DNA of 10,674 bases from Nitrosomonadaceae bacterium (GTDB lineage Bacteria; Pseudomonadota; Gammaproteobacteria; Burkholderiales; Nitrosomonadaceae), in NCBI GenBank assembly GCA_024644425.1, contig JAHELA010000045.1, positions 1 to 10,674 of the forward strand. The letters run 5' to 3'. Every line of letters begins with the position of its first letter. Positions within the stretch are counted from its first letter, which is position 1. The translations under genes were made by a program, and so were the position numbers. The notes below the pieces were generated by a model that worked only from the letters and a program-made list of their open reading frames with translations, made no database searches and was not told the DNA's origin. This document shows positions 1 to 5,992 of this stretch, piece after piece.

Positions 1-9
1 AAATTAAAA

Positions 10-45
10 GAATCCACAAACTTATCCACAGTAACTGTGGACAAG
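10..45. promoter_or_regulatory. DnaA-box-like cluster forming a near-perfect palindrome
   Basis: Bases 22-30 read TTATCCACA, an exact consensus DnaA box. Bases 36-44 read TGTGGACAA, whose reverse complement TTGTCCACA differs from the consensus at one base. Together they form a dyad at 21-45 with 11-bp arms, 10 of 11 positions pairing, around a TAA centre. A weaker third copy, GAATCCACA, lies at 10-18. AT-rich sequence follows from about 50 to 95. This could be the edge of a replication origin or a DnaA-controlled promoter. No dnaA, dnaN or other origin-linked gene is visible, so the role stays open. Confidence 0.5.
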
Positions 46-491
46 GAAATTTGTCAAAAAAATATATTTTTATTGATCAGAAAAAAGATTTCTTCGTGTA
101 ATAATATTAGAGTAATGCTTGGTAAATTACTTCCAGAATTAAGGGGATATTGGACAAGTAAATATAATCCTAAATTCTTTTATGTCTTATTTATATTCGA
201 GTGGTGTTTCTGTTATTTATAGAGAGAAAACGATTTGAAAAACCTAGTCGGGACCTATGCTTAATTAAGTACTCAAGTACTCAAGTACTCAAGTACTCAA
301 GTACTCAAGTACTCAAATTTCTGAGTTATAGGAATACCCGGATTCATGGAAATCGTAAGAATTAGTAGACTAAATTCTCATTAAGTTCTTTATAGGGTGT
401 AGGCCTTTAATAGAAAATATCTATAAAAAAGTGAGCAATGATGCCTAGGTGGCAGAATAAATAGATAATACTAATTACATGAATTAAAAAA
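46..491. other. Non-coding stretch with no recognisable gene
   Basis: I see no supportable protein or RNA gene here on either strand. The one longer open frame, a 61-codon plus-strand frame from 37 to 222, starts at a GTG inside the DnaA-like palindrome, lacks a Shine-Dalgarno sequence and resembles nothing I know. The stretch includes a weak hairpin (AGTAAT at 111-116 with ATTACT at 126-131), the octamer array at 268-315, and a short TGCC/GGCA hairpin at 442-454. No remnant of a degraded gene was recognised. Confidence 0.6.
268..315. repeat. Six perfect tandem copies of the octamer AGTACTCA
   Basis: The unit AGTACTCA is repeated six times without a mismatch, at 268, 276, 284, 292, 300 and 308. 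Each unit contains the palindrome AGTACT. The last ACTCA (311-315) can pair with TGAGT at 322-326. Absence of any mismatch suggests recent expansion by replication slippage. The array lies in non-coding DNA between the DnaA-like cluster and the adk promoter region, so copy number would not shift a reading frame here. Confidence 0.95.
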
Positions 492-521
492 TTCGAGAAA
501 TTAGTGAGTTTGCGTTATAAT
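492..521 (+). promoter_or_regulatory. Candidate sigma-70 promoter upstream of adk
   Basis: A perfect -10 hexamer TATAAT sits at 516-521. The best -35 at suitable spacing is TTCGAG at 492-497 (18-bp spacer), which matches consensus poorly. An A-rich tract lies just upstream at 486-491. Initiation near base 528 would give a leader of about 74 nt before adk that contains the hairpin at 553-584. Confidence 0.4.
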
Positions 522-552
522 TCATAGGCATTGCGAAATTGAGTAGTATTCG

Positions 553-584
553 TTCCCCTGCTGTTCCAGCGGGGAATTTTGTTT
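553..584 (+). terminator. Intrinsic-terminator-like hairpin in front of adk
   Basis: TTCCCC plus GCTG (553-563, with one bulged T at 559) pairs with CAGCGGGGAA (567-576) around a TTC loop. The T-rich run TTTTGTTT follows at 577-584. This has the full form of a Rho-independent terminator. It ends seven bases before the adk ribosome-binding site, leaving no room for a separate promoter downstream. It is therefore either a leader attenuator or a partly read-through terminator of upstream transcription. Confidence 0.7.
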
Positions 585-590
585 AGAAAT

Positions 591-594
591 GGAG
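591..594 (+). promoter_or_regulatory. Ribosome-binding site that places the adk start at ATA 602
   Basis: GGAG at 591-594 lies seven bases before ATA at 602-604. That is normal spacing for a start at the position where adenylate kinases begin their N-terminal beta strand and P-loop. No other initiation codon has this spacing. Confidence 0.7.
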
Positions 595-601
595 AATAAC
601 C

Positions 602-1255
602 ATACGAATCATTTTATTAGGGGGTCCTGGAGCGGGGAAAGGTACTCAGGCTAATTACATTAAAGAGCATTTTGGTATTCCACAAATTTCTACCGGGGAT
701 ATGCTACGTTCTGCTGTTAGTTCTGGTACTGAGCTGGGGATTGTTGCCAAGAAAATTATGGAGAGAGGGGACTTAGTTCCTGATGACATAATCATTAATC
801 TGGTGAAAGAACGCATTTTACAACCTGACTGTACGAAGGGTTTTTTATTTGATGGGTTTCCCCGCACTATCCCACAGGCAGATGCGATGAAAGTCGCCGG
901 CGTTCAAATCGATTATGTAATCGAAATTAATGTGCCTGATACAGAAATCATTAAACGCATGACGGGTCGTAGAGTTCATCCTAAGTCGGGTCGAACGTAT
1001 CATGTTATATTCAACATGCCTAAAACTGAAGGGAAGGATGATGTTACTGGGGAACCATTAATACAGCGAGACGATGATAAAGAAGAAACAGTAAAGAAAC
1101 GACTAGAGATTTATCACGAACAGACTAAACCATTGGTGGAATATTATTCTAGGTGGTCAGTTAACGGCGGAAAAGGTTCTCCTAAGTATGTAAAAATAGA
1201 GGGAGTTGGGTCAGTTGAGAATATCCGCAATAAAATTTTCGCAGAGCTTAGATAA
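602..1255 (+). CDS. adk: Adenylate kinase with apparent ATA start codon
   Basis: Adenylate kinase interconverts ATP plus AMP with two ADP in the cytoplasm. Reading from 602, the protein begins (M)RIILLGGPGAGKGTQ, with the P-loop GGPGAGKGT at residues 7-15, the STGDMLR AMP-site segment around 30-36 and DGFPRT at 84-89. The LID region (GRRVHPKSGRTYH onward) lacks zinc-binding cysteines, as usual in Gram-negative enzymes. The length of 217 residues fits the family (E. coli 214). An in-frame TAG at 584-586 closes the frame upstream. Between it and the ATG at 701 there is no ATG, GTG or TTG in frame. Starting at 701 would remove the P-loop and give a dead enzyme. ATA at 602 stands exactly where relatives have ATG and has a well-placed GGAG. 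The rest is intact, so I read it as a functional gene with a rare start. A sequencing error or a recent start-codon mutation remains possible. Confidence 0.93.
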   Translation: MRIILLGGPGAGKGTQANYIKEHFGIPQISTGDMLRSAVSSGTELGIVAKKIMERGDLVPDDIIINLVKERILQPDCTKGFLFDGFPRTIPQADAMKVAGVQIDYVIEINVPDTEIIKRMTGRRVHPKSGRTYHVIFNMPKTEGKDDVTGEPLIQRDDDKEETVKKRLEIYHEQTKPLVEYYSRWSVNGGKGSPKYVKIEGVGSVENIRNKIFAELR

Positions 1256-1275
1256 TTTATTTCAGTATACATAAA

Positions 1276-1298
1276 AAGCTATATTACGCTTGGTTTTT
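1276..1298 (+). terminator. Weak terminator-like hairpin after adk
   Basis: AAGC at 1276-1279 can pair with GCTT at 1288-1291, followed by a run of five T (1294-1298). The stem is only four base pairs, so this is a weak candidate. The 190-bp adk-pfp gap otherwise shows nothing I can name. Confidence 0.25.
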
Positions 1299-1445
1299 AA
1301 ATAGATGCGGATGATCGCGATATTGGTGATGGCTCTGAGAATTGATTTGCTGTTTTGAGCAAAATAAAAAAACTGCAAATAGGGAGAAAAGTAGTGAGAG
1401 AAGTTTCAGTAAGACGGTATAGTTTTAAAAATTAAAGGGTGAAAC

Positions 1446-2705
1446 ATGGCTGTAAAAAATGCATTTTATGCTCAATCTGGTGGTGTAACCGCTGTTATCA
1501 ATGCTTCAGCAGCAGGTGTTATAGAGACCGCGCGAAAAAATAAGGGAAAAATTGGAAAGGTTTATGCTGGTCGTAATGGCATCATTGGTGCGCTGACTGA
1601 AGACTTGATTGATACAAGTAAAGATACTCAAACAGCTATCAGAGCATTGCGTCATACCCCTTCAGGTGCATTTGGCTCCTGTCGCTATAAACTGAAAAGC
1701 CTTGAACAAAATCGGCGTGAATACGAGCGCTTAATCGAGGTGTTTAAGGCCCATAATATTGGTTATTTCTTTTATAATGGCGGCGGGGATTCTGCCGATA
1801 CATGCCTTAAGGTATCTCAGATAGCTAACACGCTGGGTTATTCAGTACAAGCCATACATGTCCCAAAAACAGTAGATAATGATTTGCCTATCACTGATTG
1901 TTGTCCTGGGTTTGGTTCAGTAGCAAAGTATATTGCTGTGTCGACGCGTGAGGCAAGTTTTGACGTTGCAAGTATGTCAAAAACATCTACAAAAGTATTT
2001 GTCTTAGAGGTAATGGGTCGTCATGCAGGATGGATCGCTGCGGCAGGTGGCCTAGCGTCAAGTAAGGATTGCGAGATTCCTATTGTTATTTTATTTCCAG
2101 AAATCTCTTTTGATAAAACTAAGTTTCTTGCAAAAGTTCGTAGTTTTGTTAAGAAATTTGGGTATTGTTCAGTAGTAGTTTCCGAGGGTGTCAAGGACTC
2201 AAATGGCAGTTTTCTATCTGACCAAGGGTTGCGTGATGCTTTTGGTCATGCCCAATTAGGTGGTGTTGCTCCAGTTGTTGCAGATATTGTGAAGGATGGT
2301 TTGGGGCTAAAATATCATTGGGGTGTGGCAGATTATTTGCAACGTGCAGCTCGTCATATCGCATCGAAAACCGATGTAGAACAGGCATATTCTATGGGTA
2401 AAGCTGCCGTACAATTTGCTATCAAGGGACATAATGCAGTGATGCCCACGATAGTCCGTCTATCGAACAAGCCATATAAGTGGAAAGTTGGAATGGCTCA
2501 GCTCGCAAGGGTTGCTAACGTAGAAAAAATGATGCCTAGTAATTTCATCAGTAAAGATGGTTTTGGTATCACGGAAAAATGTCGTGAGTACCTGATGCCG
2601 CTTATTAAAGGAGAAGATTATCCTCCCTACAAACATGGTTTGCCTAACTATGTGCGACTAAAGAATGTAGGAGTTAAGAAAAAACTAGGTATTTTTAAAA
2701 TTTGA
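1446..2705 (+). CDS. pfp: Pyrophosphate-dependent 6-phosphofructokinase
   Basis: This cytoplasmic enzyme phosphorylates fructose-6-phosphate to fructose-1,6-bisphosphate with PPi, reversibly, so it serves both glycolysis and gluconeogenesis. The N-terminal AQSGGVTAVIN (residues 9-19) is the phosphate-binding loop. The donor choice is visible in two places. At 112-116 the motif is GGGDS, with Asp115 where ATP enzymes have Gly. At 140-146 it is PKTVDND, with Lys141 where ATP enzymes have Gly. Both are known marks of PPi specificity. Asp144 and Asp146 are the catalytic pair, and MGRHAGW at 190-196 contacts the sugar phosphate. The 419 residues match the bacterial PPi-PFK type. AAGGG at 1435-1439 gives good spacing to the ATG. 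A possible -10 TATAGT lies at 1418-1423 without a good -35. It sits between adk and hppA, both linked to adenylate and PPi energetics. Confidence 0.95.
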   Translation: MAVKNAFYAQSGGVTAVINASAAGVIETARKNKGKIGKVYAGRNGIIGALTEDLIDTSKDTQTAIRALRHTPSGAFGSCRYKLKSLEQNRREYERLIEVFKAHNIGYFFYNGGGDSADTCLKVSQIANTLGYSVQAIHVPKTVDNDLPITDCCPGFGSVAKYIAVSTREASFDVASMSKTSTKVFVLEVMGRHAGWIAAAGGLASSKDCEIPIVILFPEISFDKTKFLAKVRSFVKKFGYCSVVVSEGVKDSNGSFLSDQGLRDAFGHAQLGGVAPVVADIVKDGLGLKYHWGVADYLQRAARHIASKTDVEQAYSMGKAAVQFAIKGHNAVMPTIVRLSNKPYKWKVGMAQLARVANVEKMMPSNFISKDGFGITEKCREYLMPLIKGEDYPPYKHGLPNYVRLKNVGVKKKLGIFKI

Positions 2706-2730
2706 GTTACATTATATTTAACAATAATGT
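2702..2730 (+). promoter_or_regulatory. Weak promoter candidate for hppA
   Basis: TTGAGT at 2702-2707 and TAATGT at 2725-2730 are separated by 17 bp. Both hexamers match consensus only partly, and the -35 overlaps the phosphofructokinase stop codon. A start near 2737 would place the structured element at 2768-2814 inside the hppA leader. Confidence 0.25.
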
Positions 2731-2767
2731 TTAAAAAATATTTTTTGATTCATAAGTAAATTTTCTA

Positions 2768-2814
2768 ATGCGGAATTAATAGACCGTTATCCCGCATACA
2801 TTTATAGACGGTCT
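2768..2814 (+). promoter_or_regulatory. Two interleaved inverted repeats in the hppA leader (pseudoknot-like)
   Basis: ATGCGG (2768-2773) is complementary to CCGCAT (2792-2797). AGACCGT (2781-2787) is complementary to ACGGTCT (2808-2814). The two pairs interleave, so an RNA could form an H-type pseudoknot with connectors of 7, 4 and 10 nt, or two mutually exclusive hairpins. The element ends ten bases before the hppA ribosome-binding site. No T-run follows, so it is not a standard terminator. The second repeat could instead be a protein-binding operator. Confidence 0.45.
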
Positions 2815-2824
2815 GACTTTAATT

Positions 2825-2828
2825 GGAG
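2825..2828 (+). promoter_or_regulatory. Ribosome-binding site that sets the hppA start at 2835
   Basis: GGAG at 2825-2828 lies six bases before ATG at 2835. An in-frame TTG at 2823 overlaps this site and cannot be the start it serves. Confidence 0.8.
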
Positions 2829-2834
2829 ATTCAA

Positions 2835-4871
2835 ATGGGTATTGGTTTAATCATCGCAATTGTTTGCGCGATGGCGGCGCTCTTATATGGAGTGATATCG
2901 ATTAAATGGATTGTAGCTTTGCCAAGAGGTAACGAGCGCATGATCGAGATTGCTACTGCAATTCAGCAGGGCGCTTCTGCGTATCTGAACCGACAATACA
3001 CTACTATTAGCATTGTCGGTGTAGTTTTGCTAGTGGCTATTTTAGCCACCTTAGGATGGCAAACTGCTGTTGGTTTTGCTTTAGGCGCTATTCTGTCTGG
3101 TCTTGCAGGCTATATTGGTATGAACGTATCAGTCAAGGCTAATTCTCGAACAGCTGAAGCAGCAAGAGGTGGACTTAGTCCAGCATTAGATGTGGCTTTC
3201 AGGGGAGGGGCAATAACAGGTATGCTCGTTGTTGGGCTAGGTCTCCTTGGAGTGGCAGGATATTATGCAATTCTAACAGCTGGTGTAGGTGCTACTTCAT
3301 CTGACGCAACCCACGCTTTAGTGGGCGTAGCATTTGGTAGTTCGCTGATTTCTATTTTTGCTCGACTAGGCGGTGGTATTTTTACTAAGGGCGCCGATGT
3401 AGGCGCTGACCTAGTTGGTAAAGTTGAAGCTGGGATTCCTGAGGATGATCCTCGTAACCCTGCAGTAATCGCCGATAACGTTGGTGACAACGTGGGAGAT
3501 TGTGCAGGTATGGCTGCTGATTTGTTTGAAACCTACGCCGTGACCATAATTGCTACCATGTTGTTGGGTGGGCTGCTGATCGAAAATGCTGGCCCGAATG
3601 CAGTACTCTATCCGTTAGTTTTAGGTGGATTCTCAATTATTGCATCCATCATAGGTTGTTATTTTGTTAAGGCACGTGAAGGCGGAAAAATTATGAACGC
3701 GCTTTATCGTGGTTTAGCCGTTGCAGGTGCTTTAGCTGCAATTGTCTATTATCCTATTACGGTCTTAATGATGGGAGATGGTATTGTAATTGCAGGTGAA
3801 TTGATTTCATCGACAAAATTGTATTTTGCGGGCCTGGTCGGTTTAGCACTGACCGCAGCAATGGTTTGGATTACCGAATATTACACATCAACCGAGTTTA
3901 AGCCGGTACAACATATTGCTGAGGCTTCTAGCACCGGACATGGAACTAATGTAATAGCTGGACTAGGGGTATCAATGAAATCTACAGCTATCCCAGTAAT
4001 GGTCGTATGTCTTTCGATTTGGTGCACATATGAGCTAGCGGGACTATATGGGATTGCTATTGCTGCAACTTCGATGCTGTCCATGGCTGGTATTATTGTA
4101 GCGCTTGATGCTTATGGGCCAATTACAGACAATGCTGGTGGTATAGCTGAAATGGCTGGGCTGCCAAAGGAAATTAGGGATATCACCGATCCTTTGGATG
4201 CTGTTGGTAATACAACAAAAGCGGTGACGAAAGGTTATGCTATTGGTTCCGCTGGATTAGCAGCGCTAGTATTGTTTGCAGATTACACTAATGCACTTTC
4301 TACAGGAGGGAAGGTTGTCACTTTTGATCTTTCCAACCACATGGTTATTATCGGATTATTCATAGGAGGCATGGTGCCATATCTATTTGGTGCGATGGCA
4401 ATGGAGGCCGTTGGTCGAGCAGCCGGGTCTGTGGTAGTGGAAGTACGCCGTCAATTCAAGGAAATTCCAGGTATTATGGAAGGTACAGGGAAACCAGATT
4501 ATTCCAAGGCAGTAGATATGGTAACTAGGGCAGCTATCAAGGAAATGATTGTTCCTTCTCTTCTGCCCGTAGCAGTACCGCTACTTGTTGGTCTTGTACT
4601 TGGCCCAGTAGCTTTAGGGGGGGTATTGATTGGCGCCATCATTACAGGAATTTTTGTGGCTATTTCGATGACTGCAGGTGGTGGGGCCTGGGACAATGCC
4701 AAAAAACATATTGAAGATGGGCACTTTGGTGGTAAAGGCTCTGAAGCACATAAGGCAGCTGTAACCGGTGATACTGTTGGTGATCCCTATAAGGACACAG
4801 CAGGCCCTGCTATCAACCCTCTTATTAAGATCATGAATATTGTTGCACTGTTAATTGTTCCGTTGTTATAA
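2835..4871 (+). CDS. hppA: K+-independent proton-translocating membrane pyrophosphatase
   Basis: This inner-membrane pump hydrolyses PPi and moves protons out of the cytoplasm. The 678-residue protein is hydrophobic throughout, with many helices (about 16 is usual for the family). The PPi/Mg site is complete: DVGADLVGKVE at 188-198, EDDPRNPAVIADNVGDNVGD at 203-222, and the C-terminal DTVGDPYKDTAGPA segment. The subclass is shown by GNTTKA at 458-463. Lys462 in this motif marks K+-independent H+ pumps, whereas K+-dependent enzymes have Ala there. The start was taken at ATG 2835 because GGAG lies six bases upstream; the in-frame TTG at 2823 sits in that site. Its place after the PPi-phosphofructokinase gene suggests a shared role in PPi energy use. 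No obvious terminator separates the two genes, so co-transcription is possible. Confidence 0.97.
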   Translation: MGIGLIIAIVCAMAALLYGVISIKWIVALPRGNERMIEIATAIQQGASAYLNRQYTTISIVGVVLLVAILATLGWQTAVGFALGAILSGLAGYIGMNVSVKANSRTAEAARGGLSPALDVAFRGGAITGMLVVGLGLLGVAGYYAILTAGVGATSSDATHALVGVAFGSSLISIFARLGGGIFTKGADVGADLVGKVEAGIPEDDPRNPAVIADNVGDNVGDCAGMAADLFETYAVTIIATMLLGGLLIENAGPNAVLYPLVLGGFSIIASIIGCYFVKAREGGKIMNALYRGLAVAGALAAIVYYPITVLMMGDGIVIAGELISSTKLYFAGLVGLALTAAMVWITEYYTSTEFKPVQHIAEASSTGHGTNVIAGLGVSMKSTAIPVMVVCLSIWCTYELAGLYGIAIAATSMLSMAGIIVALDAYGPITDNAGGIAEMAGLPKEIRDITDPLDAVGNTTKAVTKGYAIGSAGLAALVLFADYTNALSTGGKVVTFDLSNHMVIIGLFIGGMVPYLFGAMAMEAVGRAAGSVVVEVRRQFKEIPGIMEGTGKPDYSKAVDMVTRAAIKEMIVPSLLPVAVPLLVGLVLGPVALGGVLIGAIITGIFVAISMTAGGGAWDNAKKHIEDGHFGGKGSEAHKAAVTGDTVGDPYKDTAGPAINPLIKIMNIVALLIVPLL

Positions 4872-4938
4872 ATAGTATTCGAAAGGATCACTTGTTTTTT
4901 AGATGCTCTTGCATATCAAAGGAAATTATCCAATGTAC

Positions 4939-4965
4939 AAATTTACTGCACAGAGTACTAAATTT
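4939..4965. terminator. AT-only inverted repeat between convergent genes
   Basis: AAATTTA at 4939-4945 pairs perfectly with TAAATTT at 4959-4965 around a 13-base loop. It lies between the convergent ends of hppA and the minus-strand membrane-protein gene, where a two-way terminator would be expected. The stem has no G-C pairs and no clear T-run, so support is weak. Confidence 0.25.
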
Positions 4966-4970
4966 CATTA

Positions 4971-5369
4971 TTAAACTGGCATAGATCTAAACTCACTAAG
5001 TGCAATCCAGCCACGGATAATACGGTAGGATACCCAGATACCAGCACCAACTGCGATAATGTACGCAAGTATAATTCCAATTACTGTCAAAAATAATATT
5101 GCAGCAATTGTCATCCATAGCAACGCATACCAGAACGTACGTATTTGCCATCCAAAATGAGAATCTAGGAATGTACCGTGTACATTTCCTCGATTAATGT
5201 AGTTAATAATAACAGCTACGATTGATGGCCAGCCAGTAAGGAAGGTTGTAATGATAAATGCTGATCCAATGAAGCCCATTACGACGCTAAGAGTATGGAG
5301 CGCATAAATTATATGTGTTATACGTACCAAGTTATCTTGAGGAATGGTTGATATGATCTGATCTGACAT
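4971..5369 (-). CDS. Small DUF4870-type integral membrane protein
   Basis: The 132-residue protein has a hydrophobic helix at about 18-42, a shorter hydrophobic segment near 49-58, and a long hydrophobic region at about 78-118 that can hold two helices. Between them lies a polar stretch with GTFLDSHFGWQIRTFW (65-80). This Ser-His-Phe-x-Trp-Gln-Ile-Arg pattern recurs in the small proteobacterial membrane proteins grouped as DUF4870/COG3671, whose function is unknown. The ATG at 5367-5369 has only a weak purine-rich site (AAGAAA) upstream. It ends 99 bp from the convergent hppA gene and is preceded on the same strand by the 52-residue basic protein, 68 bp away. Family assignment is from memory of the motif. 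Confidence 0.8.
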   Translation of the reverse strand: MSDQIISTIPQDNLVRITHIIYALHTLSVVMGFIGSAFIITTFLTGWPSIVAVIINYINRGNVHGTFLDSHFGWQIRTFWYALLWMTIAAILFLTVIGIILAYIIAVGAGIWVSYRIIRGWIALSEFRSMPV

Positions 5370-5437
5370 AATTTTCTTAATAGTAGTTTTGGTGAAGCAA
5401 CTAGGGTTTGTTATTTTAGGAGTTTGTACTATATTTA

Positions 5438-5596
5438 TTAGGTATCGCCAGTATCTTCCACACTTGATAATTCTTCAGGTTTTTTGCTTAGCTGTGAATT
5501 TGTTCTTTCTAGTTTACGCTGTCTTTTTTCTTCTTGCTTTTTCTTTTTTGCCAAGTCTCTCTGGCGTTTTTCGTATTGAAAATTAGACCTTGCCAA
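5438..5596 (-). CDS. 52-residue Lys/Arg-rich conserved small protein, TTG start
   Basis: Reading the minus strand from TTG at 5594-5596 gives MARSNFQYEKRQRDLAKKKK, then QEEKRQRKLE and a more acidic tail ending in DTGDT, closed by tandem stops TAA TAA. AAGGAG lies seven bases upstream, an excellent ribosome-binding site that fixes the TTG start. The composition (about a third Lys/Arg, no hydrophobic core) suggests a charged helix that might bind nucleic acid or ribosomes, but that is inference. I recall similar short proteins with the same Asn-Phe/Tyr-Gln-x-Glu-Lys-Arg opening in beta- and gammaproteobacteria, without known function. It is easily missed because of length and start codon. The opposite-strand frame here is its shadow. 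Confidence 0.8.
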   Translation of the reverse strand: MARSNFQYEKRQRDLAKKKKQEEKRQRKLERTNSQLSKKPEELSSVEDTGDT

Positions 5597-5603
5597 TTTA
5601 TTT

Positions 5604-5609
5604 CTCCTT
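5604..5609 (-). promoter_or_regulatory. Ribosome-binding site that fixes the TTG start at 5596
   Basis: Plus-strand CTCCTT is AAGGAG on the minus strand, seven bases before the TTG. It is the strongest Shine-Dalgarno match among the minus-strand genes here and is the main support for this small gene. Confidence 0.8.
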
Positions 5610-5927
5610 TATTATGTACTTTTTAGAGGTATGAAAGAATTATGATCTTTCTCACTGATTATTTTACGTACAAATACGCAAACTATATGAATATATTAGG
5701 CCCTTAATTAGTTCAAAAGTAAACGTTTATATTGATTGCATCAGAATAATATTCACTTTCAACTGGAAAATCGTTAATGTTAAAACAAATAGAGCTAAAC
5801 GGGTAGTAGCAATTTTATTATTGTACGCAGAATTTATACCTAGTAATATATATTTGTGTTCACTTTATTGAAAAAAGTAATATCTTCCTTACTAGCAGTA
5901 TTTCAGCTATCATGAATACAATTAAAT
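5610..5927. other. AT-rich intergenic stretch with no gene seen
   Basis: No open frame with a credible start and ribosome-binding site was found on either strand, and no tRNA-like cloverleaf or terminator hairpin stands out. It lies between divergent small genes and presumably holds both their promoters. No strong -35/-10 pair for the minus-strand gene could be picked. Confidence 0.5.
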
Positions 5928-5956
5928 TTGCATTATTTTGAGTATGTTTACACAAT
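5928..5956 (+). promoter_or_regulatory. Weak promoter candidate for the 45-residue membrane protein
   Basis: TTGCAT at 5928-5933 and CACAAT at 5951-5956 are 17 bp apart, matching three and four of six consensus positions. Initiation near 5963 would give a leader of about 30 nt containing the AGGGGG site. Confidence 0.3.
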
Positions 5957-5992
5957 GAGAAAATCTAAATTGGTTTTAATAGGGGGATAAAG

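Noticed and set aside
37..222. 61-residue plus-strand frame
   Set aside because: It starts with GTG inside the DnaA-like palindrome, has no ribosome-binding site and no recognisable features.
268..315. CRISPR array interpretation of the octamer repeats
   Set aside because: The units are 8 bp, directly adjacent and without spacers, and no cas genes are present.
701..1255. adk starting at ATG 701 (184 residues)
   Set aside because: This would drop the P-loop and first beta strand, which are intact from 602.
1305..1358. 17-codon frame MRMIAILVMALRIDLLF in the adk-pfp gap
   Set aside because: It is very short and has no ribosome-binding site, so chance is the simpler explanation.
2191..2388. 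Minus-strand frame inside the phosphofructokinase gene, and similar ones inside hppA and mutS
   Set aside because: They are antisense shadows of well-conserved genes with no independent support.
2823..2834. TTG at 2823 as the hppA start, adding four residues
   Set aside because: The TTG overlaps the GGAG ribosome-binding site (2825-2828) that serves ATG 2835 at normal spacing.
4931..4975. 13-codon frame with AAGGAA upstream after hppA
   Set aside because: It is too short and not distinctive, and it overlaps the AT inverted repeat and the end of the opposite gene.
5389..5586. 65-residue plus-strand frame
   Set aside because: It is the shadow of the minus-strand 52-residue basic protein, which has a far better ribosome-binding site and composition.
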